In this document: one piece after another, positions 43,644-52,172 of the stretch
Position numbering within the stretch: the first letter of the stretch is position 1
How the letters are laid out: every line of letters starts with the position of its first letter
DNA from: Iamia majanohamensis
GTDB taxonomy: Bacteria > Actinomycetota > Acidimicrobiia > Acidimicrobiales > Iamiaceae
Reading direction: 5' to 3'
DNA: 64,000 nt
Assembly (NCBI RefSeq): GCF_028532485.1
Contig: NZ_CP116942.1
Coordinates: forward strand, 868,001 to 932,000
Notes under the pieces: generated by a model
What the model was told of the DNA's origin: nothing
Databases searched by the model: none
Seen by the model: the letters and a program-made list of their open reading frames with translations, nothing else
Program-made: the position numbers and the translations under genes

Positions 43644-44636
43644 CTAGCGGCACGAGTCGCACATGCCGTCTTCGATCAGGTGGGGCATCACGCTGACAAA
43701 GCAGCTCTTGCACGCGACCCGCTCTCGGGTGCGTCGAGCGCAGGCGCACTCGCCGCAACGGGGGCACTGGGACTGGCCGCAGTCCTTGCAGGGCCACCAG
43801 CGGGTCTTGCCCGAGTAGCCGCACGGGCAGGTGATGTCCCCGTCGTAGCCACGGTCCTCATTGGCCTCCTGGGGCAGGTGCAGGTTGGCAACGCCGAAGA
43901 GGTCGTTTTCAGCGAACACGGCGACGGTCCAACCGCTGTCGGTCGCTGCCGACATGAAGTACTCCCGCCGTTCGACCCCGGTCGGGTACGGCCACCAGGC
44001 CTTCGTACGGACCGGTGGTGGCATCTGACGGAGCGGATGACCGGCGGCGATCTGATCGCCACGCCATGCGTAGGGACGAGTGTCCCGAGCCCGCGAGGCG
44101 AAGAAGACCTCGGTGGCACCCTCCTCGAGGAGCACGACGAAACCGTCGCAGGGCAGCTTGCGGGCGACGGCGATCGCACAGGCCGACCTCGATGCCTCGG
44201 TGCGGTCAAAGAGCTCGAAGACGACGCCGGCATCGGGTACAGCCGCACCGTGGCTGGCGTCAACGTCCGCAGCGGTGATGAGGAGATCGGCGGCGATCTG
44301 ATCGCATAGCTGTTCGAGGACCCGGGACGGGTCGGGCTGGTCGGCAAGCCAGCTGAGGCACTCGACATTGGCGTCGACGAGGTGGTGGCCGAGCTCGTGC
44401 ATCAACGTGAAGTTCTGACGGCGGCTGGCGGTGGGCCGGTAAAGGATCACGCCGCTGTCGATTATCGACACACCGTCGCACCAGCCACCGGCGCCGCGCT
44501 CACCAAAGGCCTCGGCGGGGGTCACCGTCAGACCAAAATGCAGTTCGATCGCGGTGGCGCAGCTGGCGGCCAGGTCGGCGCGAACGTCGGTGTCAAGCCT
44601 GTCGAGGACGCGGCGGGCCCACGCAGTGACGGTCAT
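43644..44636 (-). CDS. ImmA/IrrE-type metallopeptidase with zinc-ribbon tail, 330 aa
   Basis: LMHELGHHLVD holds the HExxH zinc protease motif (His80, Glu81, His84) of the ImmA/IrrE family, which cleaves phage, ICE or stress repressors. After it is a middle domain and a C-terminal part with at least six CxxC-type pairs (CPCG, CKDCG, CPRCGECAC, CKSC, CDSC), likely a zinc-ribbon sensor or DNA-binding tail. ATG 44636 overlaps the XRE stop (ATGA). It is therefore the protease half of an XRE/ImmA pair coupled to the sigma gene upstream. Confidence 0.78.
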   Translation of the reverse strand: MTVTAWARRVLDRLDTDVRADLAASCATAIELHFGLTVTPAEAFGERGAGGWCDGVSIIDSGVILYRPTASRRQNFTLMHELGHHLVDANVECLSWLADQPDPSRVLEQLCDQIAADLLITAADVDASHGAAVPDAGVVFELFDRTEASRSACAIAVARKLPCDGFVVLLEEGATEVFFASRARDTRPYAWRGDQIAAGHPLRQMPPPVRTKAWWPYPTGVERREYFMSAATDSGWTVAVFAENDLFGVANLHLPQEANEDRGYDGDITCPCGYSGKTRWWPCKDCGQSQCPRCGECACARRTRERVACKSCFVSVMPHLIEDGMCDSCR

Positions 44637-45283
44637 GGTTCAAGGCTACGGAGGATGGTCTGGACGATTGTGGTCAGGTGGTCGGTGGTGACGCCCTCGG
44701 CGCGGTACTGCAGCGCGAGGACCCGCTCCTCGACGACGGAGCGAACCTCGTCGCTCTCGCGCTGGTGCTCGGCGGCCCAGCTGTCGACGAGGTCGTAGAA
44801 GGCGGGGCTGTCGAGGAAGGCGCGGATCGCACCGAGGTCGATGTCGACGGCGGCCTCGAGGGCGGAGAGGTTGGTCCCAAGGGCGGCGACCAGTGCGCTT
44901 GCGTTCGGCTGGCTCAGCGGCATCGAGTCGCTCTGCTCGAGTCGGAACAGGGTGCCGATCGCGATGTCGCCGCCAGCGGCGGTGACACGCGCGAGCAGCT
45001 TTGCGAGGTCGTAGCCGGCGGCCTTGCGGATTGCGGCGACGCGGTGTCCGTCGATGGCGATGATCCCACCGGCCCGGTCGAAGCCGAAGCGGCGGGCGAC
45101 AGGGTCGTCGGGCGGCGCCGTGACCTGAGTGCCCCATGTGGCCTCGAGCAGGATGACGCGGGCCTCGGCCTCCTCCCGAAGACCATCGGGGAGGGCCGCG
45201 AGGTCAGGGGCCGGGCCGCCGCCCTCGAGGTGCCGAAGGTGGGCATCGATGATGGGGTCGAGCTGCTCGTCGATGTTGCTCAT
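44633..45283 (-). CDS. XRE-like regulator paired with ImmA protease, 216 aa
   Basis: The first 50 residues are a helical segment with HLEGGGPAPDLAALPDGLR, an N-terminal motif seen in proteins encoded beside actinobacterial ECF sigma genes. Residues about 80-145 form an HTH (RVAAIRKAAGYDLAKLLARV). ATG 45283 has AGGAG upstream and overlaps the sigma stop. Likely role: repressor or anti-sigma-type partner cleaved by the downstream protease. DNA binding versus sigma binding cannot be told from sequence. Confidence 0.6.
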   Translation of the reverse strand: MSNIDEQLDPIIDAHLRHLEGGGPAPDLAALPDGLREEAEARVILLEATWGTQVTAPPDDPVARRFGFDRAGGIIAIDGHRVAAIRKAAGYDLAKLLARVTAAGGDIAIGTLFRLEQSDSMPLSQPNASALVAALGTNLSALEAAVDIDLGAIRAFLDSPAFYDLVDSWAAEHQRESDEVRSVVEERVLALQYRAEGVTTDHLTTIVQTILRSLEP

Positions 45284-45879
45284 GATGACGCTCCTGTCGC
45301 ATCTGGACCTTTCGTCGTTGACAGGTCCCGGAGTGAACGGTCGACTGAGAGGAGCCCCGTGAAAGCTGCATGCTTCCGGAGGCGGCCGACGCCGGCGTTC
45401 ACGAGCTGAGACACGCGCTGGGGCTTCACGCCGAGCTCGGGGCCGACGTCCTTTGCCTGGCGGCACTTCATGACCTTCTCGACGATGGCATAGCGCTCGC
45501 GCTCGGGGAGCTCGTCGATCACGGCCACGGCCTGCGCAGCGAGCTCGGCGCGGTCAACGGCAGCCTCGACGTCCTCGTCGCTGACGACGTCGTCAGGTGT
45601 GAAGTCCTCGGGGTGCTCGAACTCCGAACGTCGCTGCAGGTCTCGGACCCGGTTGCGCACAGCGGCGGTCAGGTAGCCGCGCAGGTTGTCCTTCGTGGAG
45701 AGGTCCCTTTTCTTGACCATCAGCTCGGCAACCAGATCGCCGACGACGTCATCGGAGGACTTGCCGAGGATCTCCTTGTCCGGCCCGCCCATCGCTGAGC
45801 GCGCAGCGAGTCGCATGGCCTGGCCGTGCTCGGTGTAGATCGCCGCCCAATCGGAGGTCGTAGTAGCGGGAGGGGACAC
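45280..45879 (-). CDS. Sigma-70-family (ECF-like) sigma factor, 199 aa
   Basis: Region 2 is about residues 10-85 (VVGDLVAELMVKKRDL, NLRGYLTAAVRNRVRDLQRR). Region 4 is about 115-165 (IDELPERERYAIVEKVM, DVGPELGVKPQRVSQLVNAG). GTG 45879 is preferred, TTG 45885 is possible. It follows the CBASS effector by 36 bases on the same strand and overlaps the XRE gene, so it is probably co-transcribed with both. It is a strong candidate to read the five shared ICE promoters. Confidence 0.78.
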   Translation of the reverse strand: MSPPATTTSDWAAIYTEHGQAMRLAARSAMGGPDKEILGKSSDDVVGDLVAELMVKKRDLSTKDNLRGYLTAAVRNRVRDLQRRSEFEHPEDFTPDDVVSDEDVEAAVDRAELAAQAVAVIDELPERERYAIVEKVMKCRQAKDVGPELGVKPQRVSQLVNAGVGRLRKHAAFTGLLSVDRSLRDLSTTKGPDATGASS

Positions 45880-45915
45880 CTGCAACAGTCTCTCAGGATC
45901 GGGCAGCCGCCCGGG

Positions 45916-46536
45916 TCAGGCGGCCTTCGCCTCTGGTTGAGCGTCGTCAGCAGCGGACGAGACCTGGGCGGGCGCGGGTTCCTTGCCCGACCACAAGCAC
46001 GCGATCTGGCGGCCCACCCACCGGACGGTCGTGCGCGCCCACCACGGCATCAGAGCGAGGTGATCGGCGACGGCGGTGAGGTAGGCGTCCTCGAACGGCT
46101 TGATGTCGGTGAGGTCGACGTCGGTCACGTGCACGCCGGAGTCGGTGTTGATCGGGGTCAGGTCCCAACCCGCGTGTATGGAGGCGCCGGCGATGCGGCG
46201 GGTCTCGGTGACGAGGGTCTCGTAGGCGCGAGCAACACGCGGCGCTTCGACGCGCAGCACCGCCCGGTTGTGGTTGAGCTTTTGCTGCACCTCGCTGAGC
46301 TCAGTGGTGATCCTGAGCCGCTCCTGCTCGGGCTCGTCGTGGCGGCGCCGGCGGACGATGTAGGGGTACTCGCAGTAGCTAGATAGGTCACCGAAGGCCG
46401 CGGCGAACAGCTGGCGCTGGCGGTCGGCGCGGGCGCGGCGGCCGTTGACGATGAGGGTCACGAGGGCGACCACCCCGGCGATGACGGCGGCGACAACCGC
46501 GGGGGTGACCCACCACGGTTCGGGGGTCGGGGTCAT
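45916..46536 (-). CDS. CBASS transmembrane effector, 206 aa
   Basis: One N-terminal TM helix (about 9-31, WWVTPAVVAAVIAGVV) is followed by a helical cytoplasmic domain of about 170 residues. As the last gene of the CD-NTase/E2 operon (ATG 46536 overlaps the E2 stop) it is the probable effector that disrupts the membrane after cyclic nucleotide sensing. No named effector family was recognised, so the call rests on position and topology. Confidence 0.6.
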   Translation of the reverse strand: MTPTPEPWWVTPAVVAAVIAGVVALVTLIVNGRRARADRQRQLFAAAFGDLSSYCEYPYIVRRRRHDEPEQERLRITTELSEVQQKLNHNRAVLRVEAPRVARAYETLVTETRRIAGASIHAGWDLTPINTDSGVHVTDVDLTDIKPFEDAYLTAVADHLALMPWWARTTVRWVGRQIACLWSGKEPAPAQVSSAADDAQPEAKAA

Positions 46537-46973
46537 GCGATCTCCTCGATGGTGCTGGGGGTGGGACGGTGGCCGACCTCAGGGCCAAGCCACTCGTCGT
46601 GCTGCCGCCACCAGGCCTCCCGGAACAGGTGAGCCCGGATGGCGTCCAGGAGGTCAAGGAGGCCATGGGAGAACCGCCACTGCATCGACGGCGGGTCGCC
46701 CGGGAACCACATACAGAGGCCGCCGTCCTCGTAGCGGTGCGGCGAGTCCCGTGGACCGTCGGCGAGCACGATCGGGGTCCGGCTGCCGGGCGGGAAGATG
46801 ACGGTGACGACCCGGGACTCGTAGTACGGCACGTCGACGGTGACGACGTAGCGGAACCCGGTTGTGCGCTTGGAAGGCCCGCCCCGGAGGCTGGGGTAGG
46901 CGGTCCGGGCGCCCCGTTCGAAGTCGAGGCGGTCGGTGACGTGAACGGGCCGCGCGGCGGCGCCCCTAACCAC
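46533..46973 (-). CDS. E2-like conjugating enzyme of type II-short CBASS, 146 aa
   Basis: The segment RYEDGGLCMWFPGDP places a Cys (residue 87) in the pattern of bacterial E2-like proteins that act on CD-NTases. Hydrophobic helices follow (GLLDLLDAIRAHLF). The gene overlaps the CD-NTase by 8 bases (GTG 46973). With no E1 or JAB genes nearby this is the short type II form, in which E2 primes the cyclase for full activity. Confidence 0.68.
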   Translation of the reverse strand: MVRGAAARPVHVTDRLDFERGARTAYPSLRGGPSKRTTGFRYVVTVDVPYYESRVVTVIFPPGSRTPIVLADGPRDSPHRYEDGGLCMWFPGDPPSMQWRFSHGLLDLLDAIRAHLFREAWWRQHDEWLGPEVGHRPTPSTIEEIA

Positions 46974-47994
46974 GCGAGCCGCCGAAGGAGCGCTTGGGGG
47001 TGACGGCGCCGGCGACGGCGAGCCCGCTGGCGGTGCTGCGGATACGGGGGCTGCCCTGGCGCATGAGGTCGGCGAGCGCCGCCTTCGAGGCCGACGCCAA
47101 CGGCTCGGGCAGGAAGGTCCAGAACAGCTTGTGGAGCTCGGCGGCGACGGCGTCGGGGTCGTCGCCAGCGTCGATCGCAACAGCTAGGCGGTCCCGGGCG
47201 GCGGTGAGCCGGGCGACGGCGACCTCCTTGGTGCTCTCGAGCTTGATCGGGCCGGACACCCCGGCCGGGTCGGCCGTTCGCTTGATGGCCAACGAGGTGG
47301 CGGCGTGGTCGAAGAAGACCAGCAGTGCCTCGTCGATGGGCATCGAGGTGGTGATGCACTCCAGGGCCAAGGCCACGATGTTGAACGAGCTGAGCGCCGG
47401 CTCGGCGAACTGCTTGTTCCAGGCCTTGGCGAGCCGCACGACCCGGGCGCGGGTGCGGCGCGGAGCCCGCTTGCCGGCGAGCATCAGCTCGACGTGGCAC
47501 TGGGGGTGGCTGGCGTCCCAGCAGTTGGTGGCGAGGTTCGGGATCCACAGGCCGGGGGCGTCCTTGCGGTTCATCGCCACGACGATGTCGACGTAGGGAT
47601 CGGCGCCGCTGGCCAGCGGGGCGTGCATGCGCACGGTGATGCCCCGCTTCATGTCGTGGACGGTGGCCTTCGGCCAGATCTCCCGGATCGCCGGGCCGAC
47701 CAGGGCGTGGAGTTCGGCGACGATGTTGCCGGGCGTGTCGCCGCCGCCGTCGGGACCGAGGCTCGGATACTGGCGCCGGTCCAGGATGATCCCGCCATCG
47801 GCGTCCTCGACGGGGTCGTTGACCACGCCCATGGCCACCGAGCCCGAGGCATAGGTGCCCAGCACCCCACCGACGTCCCTGCTGATCCCCAACGTCTCCC
47901 GGCGCCGGCGCCGGGCCTCCTCCAGCGCCGCATCCTCGGCGTTGATCTTCTTCTCAACGTCCTCAAGCCTGTTCTCCGTCTCACTCATCACCAT
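46966..47994 (-). CDS. CBASS CD-NTase (cyclic oligonucleotide synthase), 342 aa
   Basis: GS at 51-52 with DAD (Asp64, Asp66) and a later Asp136 (PYVDIVVAM) form the nucleotidyltransferase metal site. The C-terminal helical part (NKQFAEPALSSFNIVALALEC) is as in OAS-like enzymes. It makes cyclic nucleotides on phage infection that switch on the effector. I place the start at ATG 47994 with GGAGAG upstream; ATG 47988 or 48021 are possible. It is the first gene of the operon. Confidence 0.8.
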   Translation of the reverse strand: MVMSETENRLEDVEKKINAEDAALEEARRRRRETLGISRDVGGVLGTYASGSVAMGVVNDPVEDADGGIILDRRQYPSLGPDGGGDTPGNIVAELHALVGPAIREIWPKATVHDMKRGITVRMHAPLASGADPYVDIVVAMNRKDAPGLWIPNLATNCWDASHPQCHVELMLAGKRAPRRTRARVVRLAKAWNKQFAEPALSSFNIVALALECITTSMPIDEALLVFFDHAATSLAIKRTADPAGVSGPIKLESTKEVAVARLTAARDRLAVAIDAGDDPDAVAAELHKLFWTFLPEPLASASKAALADLMRQGSPRIRSTASGLAVAGAVTPKRSFGGSRG

Positions 47995-48441
47995 CACCTG
48001 ACTCTCCAGATCGACCGACATGGCCGTCCAAGAGCAGGTCGAACGAGAACGGCCCGTGAAAGAGCTCGGCCGAGAAGTTCCTCTGGCAGCGTCAGCTGAG
48101 GCCAACCATCAGTCACACGACCGAGGTTTCATGCACCTGCGTGGCGCTCCATCGCGCTCGACCACAGTGACGGCCACCCAGGAACCCCTGCCCATGGTCG
48201 AAGCATCCACCGCTCGTCCACGACCGTGTCGCCAAAGTCCCACAACAGCACATCGACCACGGGAGTGAATGATGGCCACCACCAGCCCGGACAACCAGCC
48301 CCACCCCAAGCACCTGCCCCCGAACGCCTGGTAGGAGCCGGTGCATTGCCGTGCCGCGAATGCTGGGCTGCGGGCACTCCACCGGGTTCGCCGGGAGGCG
48401 ACTCGCCGCAGATGCAGAGTCGCGCTCATGAAGACCGCTGC
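47995..48441. other. 447-base gap between divergent-sided genes
   Basis: It should hold the CBASS promoter. No copy of the shared ICE promoter was found. A 20-codon frame (48272-48334, GGGAG upstream) is possible but unsupported. No other gene was seen. Confidence 0.4.
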
Positions 48442-49578
48442 TCAGCTGGTGCAGCCGGCTGCCGGGAGGCCCTGGGGTGCAAGGGGTTGGCCGTTGGCGA
48501 TGGCGACGAAGAACGGCTGGGGGCAGCGTTGAGCGCCGTCAGTTCGGATCCCGAAGTGGAGGTGGGGGCCAGTGCTGTTGCCCGTGGACGCGCTGTCGAG
48601 GAGGTGTTGGCCGACCGTCACACGATCACCGATGGCGACGGCTTGTGTGCCCGGCTGGCCATGGCAGTAGGTGTACTGCGCTCTGTCATCGCCGTTGAAG
48701 ATCACCCCAACTCCGCACCGACCGCTGGTCGGGGTCCCGACCACGACTCCGTTCGTCACCGCGTAGAGCGGCGTGCCGACGGGGACGGGGACGTCCGCCG
48801 CGGGGTAGTCGTGGTGGGGCTTGGTGAACCATCGCGGGTTCTCGTCGTACCAGCGTCGTTCGACCGGCAGGGCGTAGTCGCCGCTGACGGCGAGGTCGCC
48901 GCCTCCGCACGGCAGCGAGGTGAGCGATGCGAACGGGTCGGCTGGGTCGGGCATCGCTCCTGCGTGGGTGAGCATCGCCCCGTAGACGGAGTTGAGTGAG
49001 GTCCAGTACGTCGTGGCCGACGCCCAGGTGCCCGCGAGCCCGCCCCACGTCGTGGCCGATGCGCCGGCTCGGGGGGCGACGTTCGGGTTGGCCAGCGGAG
49101 TGTCGTTGCCGAGGGCGTACTTCTTCAGGAGCTGGATCTGCGCTCGCACACCGATGATCGGATCGCGGAACGCGGAGCCCGAGGCGGCGCCGTCGTAGTG
49201 CGCGATGCCCGCGAAGTTGTTGATCGCGGTATCGCTGTTGGTGAAGTGACCGGTCTCGAGCACGGCCTGGGCCAGGGCCATGTCGCCCCGGACACCCTCG
49301 GCGTCGCCTTCGGTGGCGTAGAGGGCGATCAAGTCTTCGATGGCTATGCCAAGGTTCGACGGTTGGCCTCGGCCCGTGCTGGTCCACCAGGCGCGGAGGT
49401 CGCTGACGGTCAGGGTGGAGGGCCCGAGGATGCTGGGCGTGCCGTCGTCGGCGACCTCCCCGAGCTCGCCACATGCGGGCGGCGATATACCGCTGATGCC
49501 GACGGCGAGGATCGGCAGGGAGGTGAATCCTCCGATGGTCACGAGACAGGCGAGTGCGGCGGCGGCTCCGAGTGTCAT
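48442..49578 (-). CDS. Two-domain cell-wall hydrolase, 378 aa
   Basis: An N-terminal signal/TM segment is followed by a glucosaminidase-like domain (about 75-215: LAQAVLETGHF, NNFAGIAHYDG) and a C-terminal M23 (LytM) peptidase domain (about 245-360: HHDYPAADV, YCHG, GPHLHFGI). It can open both glycan and peptide links in peptidoglycan, as needed to fit a conjugation channel through the wall. ATG 49578 stands six bases after one copy of the shared promoter; the longer frame is therefore not used. It is the only minus-strand gene in the T4SS block. Confidence 0.82.
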   Translation of the reverse strand: MTLGAAAALACLVTIGGFTSLPILAVGISGISPPACGELGEVADDGTPSILGPSTLTVSDLRAWWTSTGRGQPSNLGIAIEDLIALYATEGDAEGVRGDMALAQAVLETGHFTNSDTAINNFAGIAHYDGAASGSAFRDPIIGVRAQIQLLKKYALGNDTPLANPNVAPRAGASATTWGGLAGTWASATTYWTSLNSVYGAMLTHAGAMPDPADPFASLTSLPCGGGDLAVSGDYALPVERRWYDENPRWFTKPHHDYPAADVPVPVGTPLYAVTNGVVVGTPTSGRCGVGVIFNGDDRAQYTYCHGQPGTQAVAIGDRVTVGQHLLDSASTGNSTGPHLHFGIRTDGAQRCPQPFFVAIANGQPLAPQGLPAAGCTS

Positions 49579-49584
49579 GACCGG

Positions 49585-49613
49585 GTAGGCCCCGTGGCAC
49601 GCAGATCCTTCGC
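49585..49613 (-). promoter_or_regulatory. ICE promoter element, copy 5 (hydrolase)
   Basis: On the minus strand GCGAAG (49613-49608), 17 bases, GCCTAC (49590-49585), then six bases to ATG 49578. Leaderless transcript expected. Confidence 0.55.
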
Positions 49614-49621
49614 GGGCGCTT

Positions 49622-49650
49622 GGAGAGTTTTCGATCGCCGGGGGGCCTAC
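49622..49650 (+). promoter_or_regulatory. ICE promoter element, copy 4 (T4SS operon)
   Basis: GGAGAG (49622-49627), 17 bases, GCCTAC (49645-49650). The start is predicted near 49657, giving a 37-base leader before ATG 49694, as for copy 1. The -35 regions of copies 4 and 5 are back to back, eight bases apart. Confidence 0.5.
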
Positions 49651-49693
49651 GGGGGTGACGACTCGTCCCACCGCTCCCGAGGAGGTCCCCCTC

Positions 49694-49984
49694 ATGATCC
49701 GCATCCCCGGTGTCCTCGCTCAGGTCGAGGTCGACCCGAGCACGGATGGCATGCCCGGCGCCGATCTGATCCAGCAGCTCTTGAACTGGGCCCAGATGCT
49801 CGCCCTGTGGGGAAGCTTGGCTGCGCTGTTGATCGGCGCGGCCATGTACGGCCTGGCCCGTGAGGGGGGCAGCTACGGCGGAGCCAGCCGCGGCAAGACC
49901 CTCGCTCTCGGCGGTGTGGTCGGGGCCATCCTCGCCGGAGTCGCGCCGACGGCGGTCAACCTGCTGTTCGAGGCGGCGAGCTGA
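49694..49984 (+). CDS. Pilin-like two-TM T4SS protein, 96 aa
   Basis: ATG 49694 has GAGGAGG upstream. Two hydrophobic helices (about 30-52 and 70-90) with a short loop fit VirB2-type pilins or the small TM proteins that open Gram-positive conjugation operons. It is the first gene of the rightward T4SS operon and is served by promoter copy 4. Confidence 0.55.
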   Translation: MIRIPGVLAQVEVDPSTDGMPGADLIQQLLNWAQMLALWGSLAALLIGAAMYGLAREGGSYGGASRGKTLALGGVVGAILAGVAPTAVNLLFEAAS

Positions 49985-50703
49985 TGACCGGCCAGAACAC
50001 GCCTCCATCCCGACGCACCGCGATCATCGCCACGGTGGTGGTCGTCCTGCTCATCGCAGGTGTGCTCCTCGTCCGCCTCAGCCGGGACACCGCGCCCGTC
50101 AACGACCGCTCGGCCACGTCGTCCGGGGCCGAGGCACCTCGACCGACCGTCGCCGCTGGCGCGGCCGGCCCGGCGGGAAACTCGGCCCGTGTCCCGGTCG
50201 GATTCTCGGCCGACGAGCCCGGCGCGGTGGCCGCCGCGACCGCATACGCAACGGCATCCCAGCGGTGGCTGTACTTCACCGATGAAGAGATCGAGGCGGC
50301 CATCGCCGAGATCGCCACCCCGGTCGCCGCACCTCGCCTGACTGCGGACGTCGTGGCCGACGTCGCGATGGCCCGCGAACAGCTGGCCCAGTCCTCAGGA
50401 CGGATCTGGTGGCTGGTCCGGCCGCTCGCCTCACGGATCGACGACTCTCGCGACACCGAGGCCCGCGTGTCGGTGTGGACCGTTACGATCCTGTCCGCCG
50501 CGAGCGTGGCGGCACCACAGTCGGAGTTCCTCACGGTCACCTTGGACCTCTCGTGGGTCGATGGCGACTGGCGAGTCGACGGGGTGCGGGACACACCGGG
50601 CCCGACACCGATCACGGGTCCCCAGGACCAACCGTGGGACGCGGAGCCGTTCGACCGAGCGCTTGACGGGTTCATCCGCATGGACGGGGAGCCGGTCTCG
50701 TGA
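49984..50703 (+). CDS. VirB8/TcpC-like T4SS protein, 239 aa
   Basis: One TM helix (about 12-30) and a C-terminal NTF2-like domain (about 85-225: AATAYATASQRWLYF, VTLDLSWVDGDWRVDGVR) match the topology of VirB8/TcpC channel proteins. ATG 49984 overlaps the previous stop (TGATG). Confidence 0.55.
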   Translation: MTGQNTPPSRRTAIIATVVVVLLIAGVLLVRLSRDTAPVNDRSATSSGAEAPRPTVAAGAAGPAGNSARVPVGFSADEPGAVAAATAYATASQRWLYFTDEEIEAAIAEIATPVAAPRLTADVVADVAMAREQLAQSSGRIWWLVRPLASRIDDSRDTEARVSVWTVTILSAASVAAPQSEFLTVTLDLSWVDGDWRVDGVRDTPGPTPITGPQDQPWDAEPFDRALDGFIRMDGEPVS

Positions 50704-52172
50704 TCCTCGGCGTCGGCTTCCCCGACCCCATCGGATGGGTGATCGACAAGGTCACCGGCTTCGTGGGCGACGTCGCAACCGGCGGCTTCGAGCTGATGAT
50801 CGGCGGCCTGGTCGCGTGGGTCGTCGACGCGGTGATCTGGGTCGTCGGCGGCGTCTTCAACTTCTTCCTCGACTCCACGGACCCAAACGTCCAAGCCGAC
50901 TGGTTCATCACCGGCACCGGCCCCTATGCCACCACCGTCAGCATCGGTGCCAGCCTCCTGCTGCTGTTCCTCCTTGCGGGGATCGTCCAAGGCACCCTGA
51001 GCGGCGACGTCGGTGGGATGCTCCGTCGGATGGCCCTCGAGCTGCCGGTCTCGGTCCTCGGCATGGTCGGCCTCGTGACCGTCACCCAGATGCTGATCCG
51101 GCTCACCGACGCGCTCTCGGGCCAGATCATCGGCAACTTCCAGGACGACATCTCCGACTTCACCACGGTGGTGCTCACCCTCGACCACCTGTCCGGGGGC
51201 ACGTCGACCGCGTTCGTGGTCTTCGTCCTCGGGCTCGTCACCGTGCTGGCAGGGCTCGTGCTCGTCGCCGTCCTCGTCGTGCGATCCGCGCTCATCTACA
51301 TCGTGGTGGCGCTCGCCCCGATCGTGTTCGCGACCCGCCTCTGGCCCGCCACCAAGGGTGCGAGCCGCAAGCTGCTGGACCTCCTGGTCGCCCTGATCCT
51401 CTCCAAGCTCGTCATCGCCGTTGCGCTCTCGGTCGCGGCCGCGGCTGCGGTCGGCACGGGCTCGGGTGGCGAGGTGACTGCGCTGCCCGAGCCGGAGTCG
51501 TTCGCCGAGGACCCGGGCGGCTCGGTCACCCAAGCCGTCGGCATCCTGCTGACCGCTGCTGCCGCCTTCGGCGTCGCCGCCTTCTCCCCGTTGCTGGTGG
51601 CCCGCCTGCTGCCCCTCACCGAGGCTGCGCTGGTCGCACAGGGCATCCCCGGCTCCCCGGTCCGCGCCGGGCACCAGGGCCTGATGATGGCCAACACCAT
51701 GCAGATGGTCACCGGCCGCCGCTACAGCCAGATCGCCGGCGGGGAGGCCGGGGGCGGCGAAGCAGCAGGCGCAGGCGCCGGACCACCAGGAGACGGCCCA
51801 CCCTCGGGGTCGGCGGGAACGGGAGCCGGCGCATCAGGGGGCGCTGGAGCCGGGGCCGCGGGCGCAGGCGCCGCTGCGTCGGGTGTGGGAGTTGCCGTGG
51901 TGGCCGCCGCCAAGGCGGCACAGGCCACCAAGAAGGGCATCGACACCAGCGCCAGGGTGGTCGGGGAAACGGCACGGGAAGCGACCGACACCACCGCCGA
52001 ACCCGGCCCGAGCGTACGGACCGCAGGCCAGAGCACCTCCGGCGCGGAGCCGAAGCCCGGCCACCGCACCCCTGGCTCGAGTCCTCGATCGGATCGGCAA
52101 TCGGGACCAGCGCGCCGCCCACCCGGCAGCTCGAGCTCGTCACCCGCCAAGCGGTCCGGCGATGTCGCCTGA
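50700..52172 (+). CDS. VirB6/TrbL-like polytopic T4SS protein, 490 aa
   Basis: Many hydrophobic helices (at about 75-100, 120-140, 180-225 and 280-310) and an Ala/Gly-rich hydrophilic C-terminus (after about 340) are typical of TrbL/VirB6, the inner-membrane channel subunit. GTG 50700 overlaps the previous stop. The low-complexity tail is unusually long. Confidence 0.65.
   Translation: MILGVGFPDPIGWVIDKVTGFVGDVATGGFELMIGGLVAWVVDAVIWVVGGVFNFFLDSTDPNVQADWFITGTGPYATTVSIGASLLLLFLLAGIVQGTLSGDVGGMLRRMALELPVSVLGMVGLVTVTQMLIRLTDALSGQIIGNFQDDISDFTTVVLTLDHLSGGTSTAFVVFVLGLVTVLAGLVLVAVLVVRSALIYIVVALAPIVFATRLWPATKGASRKLLDLLVALILSKLVIAVALSVAAAAAVGTGSGGEVTALPEPESFAEDPGGSVTQAVGILLTAAAAFGVAAFSPLLVARLLPLTEAALVAQGIPGSPVRAGHQGLMMANTMQMVTGRRYSQIAGGEAGGGEAAGAGAGPPGDGPPSGSAGTGAGASGGAGAGAAGAGAAASGVGVAVVAAAKAAQATKKGIDTSARVVGETAREATDTTAEPGPSVRTAGQSTSGAEPKPGHRTPGSSPRSDRQSGPARRPPGSSSSSPAKRSGDVA

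Noticed and set aside
47995-48060. Copy of the shared ICE promoter before CBASS
   Set aside because: The element is absent, so CBASS is not an obvious member of the transfer regulon.
48272-48334. 20-aa plus-strand frame with GGGAG upstream
   Set aside because: Too short, uncoupled to any neighbour and without family features.
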